The translations under genes were made by a program, and so were the position numbers. Below the pieces are notes generated by a model, which had not been told where the DNA came from, did not search any database, and was given only the letters and a program-made list of their open reading frames with translations. A stretch of 64,000 nucleotides of DNA, from NCBI RefSeq assembly GCF_014203755.1, contig NZ_JACHJS010000001.1, forward strand, positions 4,402,001-4,466,000, given 5' to 3'. Shown in pieces: positions 60,940 through 64,000 of this stretch; position 1 is the stretch's first letter, and every line of letters begins with the position of its first letter. The stretch comes from Saccharothrix violaceirubra. GTDB lineage: Bacteria > Actinomycetota > Actinomycetes > Mycobacteriales > Pseudonocardiaceae.

Positions 60940-61752
60940 TTACCCGAGCACTATGACCACGACGATGAGCGCGACGACCGCCAGCAGGAGCGCAACGAGC
61001 AGCGTGGCGTTCACCGAAGAGGTTGTTCGCGCACTCGTCCCGCTGGTCTCCTCGGCCCGCACCGGTCGATTGATCACCGGCGAGGGGATGCTGCGGCGGA
61101 CAGGACGGTTGCGCTCGGAACGTAGACGTTCCCACGCCATCAGGAAGTGCTCGACGTCGTTCGGGCGTCCGGCGTGTTCACACAACACAGTCAGCAAAAC
61201 CCGTACGCGGTCCTTGTTCGCTGGCAATGACGGCTCGTCCGCGTCGTTCGCGGACAGGTACCTGCTCAGAGTCGATCGTTCCCAGGTGTGCTTCGGATTC
61301 TGCTTCCGCATCTTCTCCGAGAGCTCCCGAAAGGTCAGCTCGTCCTTCATCGACCTCAGCGCGTCTCTGAACAGCGCTTTGGTGGTGAGAGCGGCGATGT
61401 CTGGCGGCAGCGCGTCGCGCCGCGGGAGATGCTCTGCCAGCTGTCGATATGTGCGCTGGCAGACGGCGACGTCATCCTCGTCGGCCCACAGCTCGCGCAG
61501 GATCGTGGCGTAGACCTCCCACTCGACCAGCGGCGGGGCGGCGGCGAAGGCGGCTCGCACGTCTTCGAGCGGAAGGCCGGTGCGATTGGCGAGCAGCACG
61601 TCGGTCCAGGTCTGCCCGTCCTTGGGCTGCTCGTAGAGGCTGTTCAGCACGGCCTGCAACGGCCGTGCGTCGGGCCATCTGCCGCCGCCGGCACCGAAGC
61701 CTCCGGGCCAACGCTGGTTGAAGTTCGATTCGGGCATGTCGATCGTGGTCAC
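60940..61752 (-). CDS. Tail-anchored helix-turn-helix protein
   Basis: A 270-residue protein. The N-terminal 100 residues are helical and unrecognised. A middle HTH-like region contains KDELTFRELSEKMRKQNPKH and WERSTLSRYLSANDADEPSL, resembling XRE-type repressors. The C-terminal 23 residues are one hydrophobic anchor (LLVALLLAVVALIVVVIVLG). Such soluble HTH proteins with a C-terminal anchor occur in actinobacteria with unknown roles. GTG 61752 overlaps the stop of the small membrane gene upstream (GTGA). Confidence 0.78.
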   Translation of the reverse strand: MTTIDMPESNFNQRWPGGFGAGGGRWPDARPLQAVLNSLYEQPKDGQTWTDVLLANRTGLPLEDVRAAFAAAPPLVEWEVYATILRELWADEDDVAVCQRTYRQLAEHLPRRDALPPDIAALTTKALFRDALRSMKDELTFRELSEKMRKQNPKHTWERSTLSRYLSANDADEPSLPANKDRVRVLLTVLCEHAGRPNDVEHFLMAWERLRSERNRPVRRSIPSPVINRPVRAEETSGTSARTTSSVNATLLVALLLAVVALIVVVIVLG

Positions 61753-61979
61753 CTCGCTGCGCCGTCGCGCGCAGGGCCCACCTGCTTGGTGGTCGTCGAT
61801 CGCACCGCCGTGGTGATGAGCCAGGCCGCGACACCGGCCGCGCCCGTGAGCGGTTGGCCGAGCAACACCAGGACGACGACGAACGCCGCGGCGATGGTGA
61901 AGGTGCCGATCTGGACGAGGGGGGTCGCGCCGCAGCTCGTGCGAGGCGTGATCGCCAAGGGTGCCGGAAGCACGGACAT
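61749..61979 (-). CDS. Small two-span membrane protein
   Basis: A 76-residue protein with two hydrophobic segments (TFTIAAAFVVVLVLLG and LTGAAGVAAWLITTAV). ATG 61979 has TTGGAG upstream. It is translationally coupled to the tail-anchored HTH gene, so the two probably act together at the membrane. No family is recognised. Confidence 0.65.
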   Translation of the reverse strand: MSVLPAPLAITPRTSCGATPLVQIGTFTIAAAFVVVLVLLGQPLTGAAGVAAWLITTAVRSTTTKQVGPARDGAAR

Positions 61980-62061
61980 CGGATGGTCTCCAAAGGGTTG
62001 GACGTCGGGTGAACGGTGAAGTCCCGATCGCGAGGGCAAACCGACTGGTGGTGGCCGCCAC

Positions 62062-63025
62062 CGCCCCGCGAGGGCTTCACCATCTTCACCGACTTTCCGG
62101 CGCCAACACCGACCTGGACCGAAATTCGATGTGCCGACATCAAGGTGGGCTGCCTCACACTTTCTGGGGCTTGGCGATGAGGGCGTTGGATGCGCCGGAA
62201 ATGCGCCTCTACCTGGGAAAACTTGGGGCGGGCGCTGACCGTCTGCCCGTTACCGCTGCTCAGACGGGGTGCCTGGCCTGTCCCATGTGCCCTCGTTCAG
62301 GGGCGCCGACGGTGACGGCACGGCTTACTGTGGAGGCGCCCTCCGGACAGACCGATGGCCGTATGCAGGGCGAACAGGTTCCGAAGGCACTCTTCTCAAA
62401 GGACGTCGGGTGAACTTCGGGCTCAAGGGTTGGGCGTTCCTCGTGGCCGCGAGGGACGCCCAACCTGTCCCATTCCGCTGGTCAGATGGCCTGTAGCGAG
62501 CCGGACCGCATGTAAAGTGCCTGTTCAGCGCATTGCGTTCATCCAAAAAGGACGGTCTGAAGCCCGCATCACTGCTGGTCAATCCACTTCTTCGAGCGCG
62601 CATTCGGCGAGAAAGCCCTGGCCAAGGCTGGTCCGCTCTCCTCATCGGGCTTGTCGAGGTGCCAAACTACGCGCTCAGACCTCTCCGGACGCCCCGAAAC
62701 CGCTGCTCACAGGCCATACCCGCCTTCTCGACGTGTGCCGCCTGCCGAACCGTGACGCCGGAAGAAGAGCCGTGTTTCCGCAGGTCACGATCGTTTGACT
62801 TGCTTTCGTGGTCTTGAGGCTTGCCGATCGAGGCTCGGCACGACGCGAACAGAACCCCGTCGCCGAAGGCGAACGTCCGATAAAACCGCTGTTCAATCCC
62901 GGTATACGGGTATCGGCAAGGCCCCGGATCGAGGTCAGCCGGCGCCGGGCTGAGGGCGAATAAGCGGGCGTTGCTCAGCCGGTCGCGGCATCAAGCCGCG
63001 GTCTGGAGCCGTCGATGGGCAGGAG
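62062..63025. other. Long gene-free interval
   Basis: About 960 bases with no convincing coding sequence on either strand and more AT than the surroundings. It contains a strong hairpin at 62429-62464 and an AT-richer tract around 62520-62580 and 62780-62900. It may contain promoters, a small RNA or decayed sequence. Confidence 0.5.
62429..62464. repeat. 15-bp inverted repeat hairpin
   Basis: GTTGGGCGTTCCTCG pairs with CGAGGGACGCCCAAC (one G-T wobble) across a 6-base loop. There is no T-run. It is not adjacent to a gene end, so a terminator role is not obvious. Confidence 0.6.
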
Positions 63026-63832
63026 GTGGAAGCATTCGCGGCGGGAGGCCGGGCCCAGCAGGTCAACGCCTCGGTCGGGGTCTACGTGGACTTCGAGAAC
63101 CTGGTCTGCGGCGCGGGCCGAGGGCTGCCCGGTCGAGCCAACCCGGTGCCGTACGCCGCGATCACCCGGCTGTGCCGGGACTACGGCAACGCGGTCATCC
63201 GCCGCGCGTACGCGGACTGGGCGAATCCGCAGTTCGGGCGCTATCAGCAGGACCTGGCGATGAACGGCGTCGACTTGATCCAGGTGGTCCGTTTCGGCGC
63301 GGCCCGCAAGAACGCCGCCGACATCCGGATGGCCGTCGACGCGATGGAAACCCTGATCACCCACCCCGAGGTCAGCGTGTTCGTGCTGGTCGCGGGCGAC
63401 GGCGACTACACCCCGCTGGTGCAGCGGCTACGGGAGTTCGGCAAGCACGTGGTCGGGGTGGGGACCGAGGCCAACGCCAGCCCGCGGCTGGTGTCGGTGT
63501 GCTCGGAGTACAAGTACTGGGGCACCCTGGTCGCGCAGGTCGAGCCCGAGCCGGGCGACCACCTCGCCGACGAGTTCGACATCGCCACCGCCGAGAATCT
63601 GCTGGTCACGGTGATGGAGCAGGCCACCGTCACCACCCCGACCGCCGGGTGGGTCAAGAACAAGATGACGTCCCTGGACCCGGCGTTCGACGAGCGCAAC
63701 TACGGCTGTCGCAGCTTCCGCGACTTCCTGGCCCGTATGGCGCACCGAGTCACCGTGGTCGGCGCGTCGGGCGGCGACATCACCTTGGCACTCACAAGCC
63801 CTGACCTGGTAGACCAGCCGGAACAGCCCTGA
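63026..63832 (+). CDS. NYN-domain (PIN-like) nuclease with C-terminal LOTUS/OST-HTH domain
   Basis: A 268-residue LabA-like protein. The NYN domain (about 16-160) has its acidic residues in VGVYVDFENLV, ADIRMAVDAMETLI and LVAGDGDYTPLVQRLREFGK, as expected for a metal-dependent RNase fold. The C-terminal 80 residues (ATAENLLVTVMEQATVTTPT ... NYGCRSFRDFLARM) form an OST-HTH/LOTUS-like winged helix, which binds RNA (G-quadruplexes in characterised cases). The likely role is RNA processing or decay. GTG 63026 is the only reasonable start, although AGGAG abuts it directly. Confidence 0.85.
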   Translation: MEAFAAGGRAQQVNASVGVYVDFENLVCGAGRGLPGRANPVPYAAITRLCRDYGNAVIRRAYADWANPQFGRYQQDLAMNGVDLIQVVRFGAARKNAADIRMAVDAMETLITHPEVSVFVLVAGDGDYTPLVQRLREFGKHVVGVGTEANASPRLVSVCSEYKYWGTLVAQVEPEPGDHLADEFDIATAENLLVTVMEQATVTTPTAGWVKNKMTSLDPAFDERNYGCRSFRDFLARMAHRVTVVGASGGDITLALTSPDLVDQPEQP

Positions 63833-63849
63833 ACCCGCGCCGACTAAGA

Positions 63850-64000
63850 CGCCGATCCGCCAGGGTACGAGGTCGTCGAGGCCGAAGCGCTGCTCGTCCC
63901 ATTGCCGGCGCAGCTCGACGAGTCGTGCGCGGTCGGTGACCACGACCTCGGCGCTGGCTTCGTCGGACAGTCGGCTGATCAAGCCGAGTCCTTCCAGGAA
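63850..64000 (-). CDS. 3' part of an unidentified gene entering from the right edge
   Basis: The minus frame reads LISRLSDEASAEVVVTDRAR then LVELRRQWDEQRFGLDDLVP with good codon bias, continuing beyond the window. The frame has no stop until well inside the NYN gene, so the true end is unclear and a frameshift is possible. No family is recognised. Confidence 0.3.

Noticed and set aside
63428..63982. Minus-strand gene overlapping the NYN gene by about 400 bases
   Set aside because: The part inside the NYN gene is shadow sequence. Only the right-edge portion looks coding and was reported with low confidence.

Overview
The window is very GC-rich DNA with frequent GTG starts, many GTGA/ATGA gene overlaps, an SsgB-type cell-division regulator, an RbpA-family protein, AfsR/SARP regulators and DUF574-type methyltransferase/NB-ARC genes. 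This points to a filamentous actinomycete, most likely Pseudonocardiales (Saccharothrix/Actinosynnema/Lentzea-like). The family-level assignment is inference.

Layout. 0-6 kb: the end of an FtsX-type ABC permease, a response regulator, a PAP2 phosphatase, and decayed genes (AbiEii-like fragment, broken two-component pair). 6.4-11.9 kb: a probable four-gene unit of nucleoside-phosphorylase-fold enzyme, two large paralogous membrane proteins and a NUDIX hydrolase. The enzyme's C-terminus and both membrane proteins' N-termini carry the same short VGQQIG-type motif. 12-17.4 kb: an AfsR-type regulator among three secreted ricin-type beta-trefoil proteins. 17.5-22 kb: an AraC regulator divergent from a membrane protein, a MORN-type immunity-like gene, and a displaced Rhs toxin tip with its downstream immunity-like gene. 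22.5-27 kb: secreted or membrane proteins (M23 peptidase, M15-like protein, MauE-like protein with a Cys-rich Tat substrate, virginiamycin-B-lyase-like propeller). 27-32 kb: two more SARP regulators, one fused to a NACHT domain and a membrane-spanning tail. 32.4-34.8 kb: an IS3-family element, an older broken transposase and a LOG-family pseudogene. 34.9-38 kb: chromosomal backbone (tRNA-Gly/Cys/Val cluster, ssgB, ECF sigma/anti-sigma pair, TIGR02611 protein, second tRNA-Val).

38-64 kb looks like a mobile or accessory island. It starts with a tyrosine integrase and excisionase next to tRNA-Val(CAC) and a 3' fragment of a tRNA-Pro. It then holds two unrelated PIWI-type defence cassettes within 14 kb. 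The first is a long prokaryotic Argonaute with an altered catalytic site, translationally coupled to a PD-(D/E)XK (DpnII/MboI-like) nuclease. The second is a three-gene pPIWI-RE cassette (PIWI-RE protein, DinG-like Fe-S helicase, REase). Between and after them are a cyclase-like conflict protein, a Tn3 remnant, an STAS remnant, unknown small genes, a methyltransferase coupled to an NB-ARC/TPR protein with an N-terminal amyloid-signalling-like motif, an RbpA paralogue and a NYN-LOTUS protein.

The most striking content is this concentration of prokaryotic immunity: two guide-type PIWI systems plus two candidate amyloid-motif signalling systems (6.4-11.9 kb and 57-60 kb). No CRISPR array, rRNA or PKS/NRPS gene was seen.
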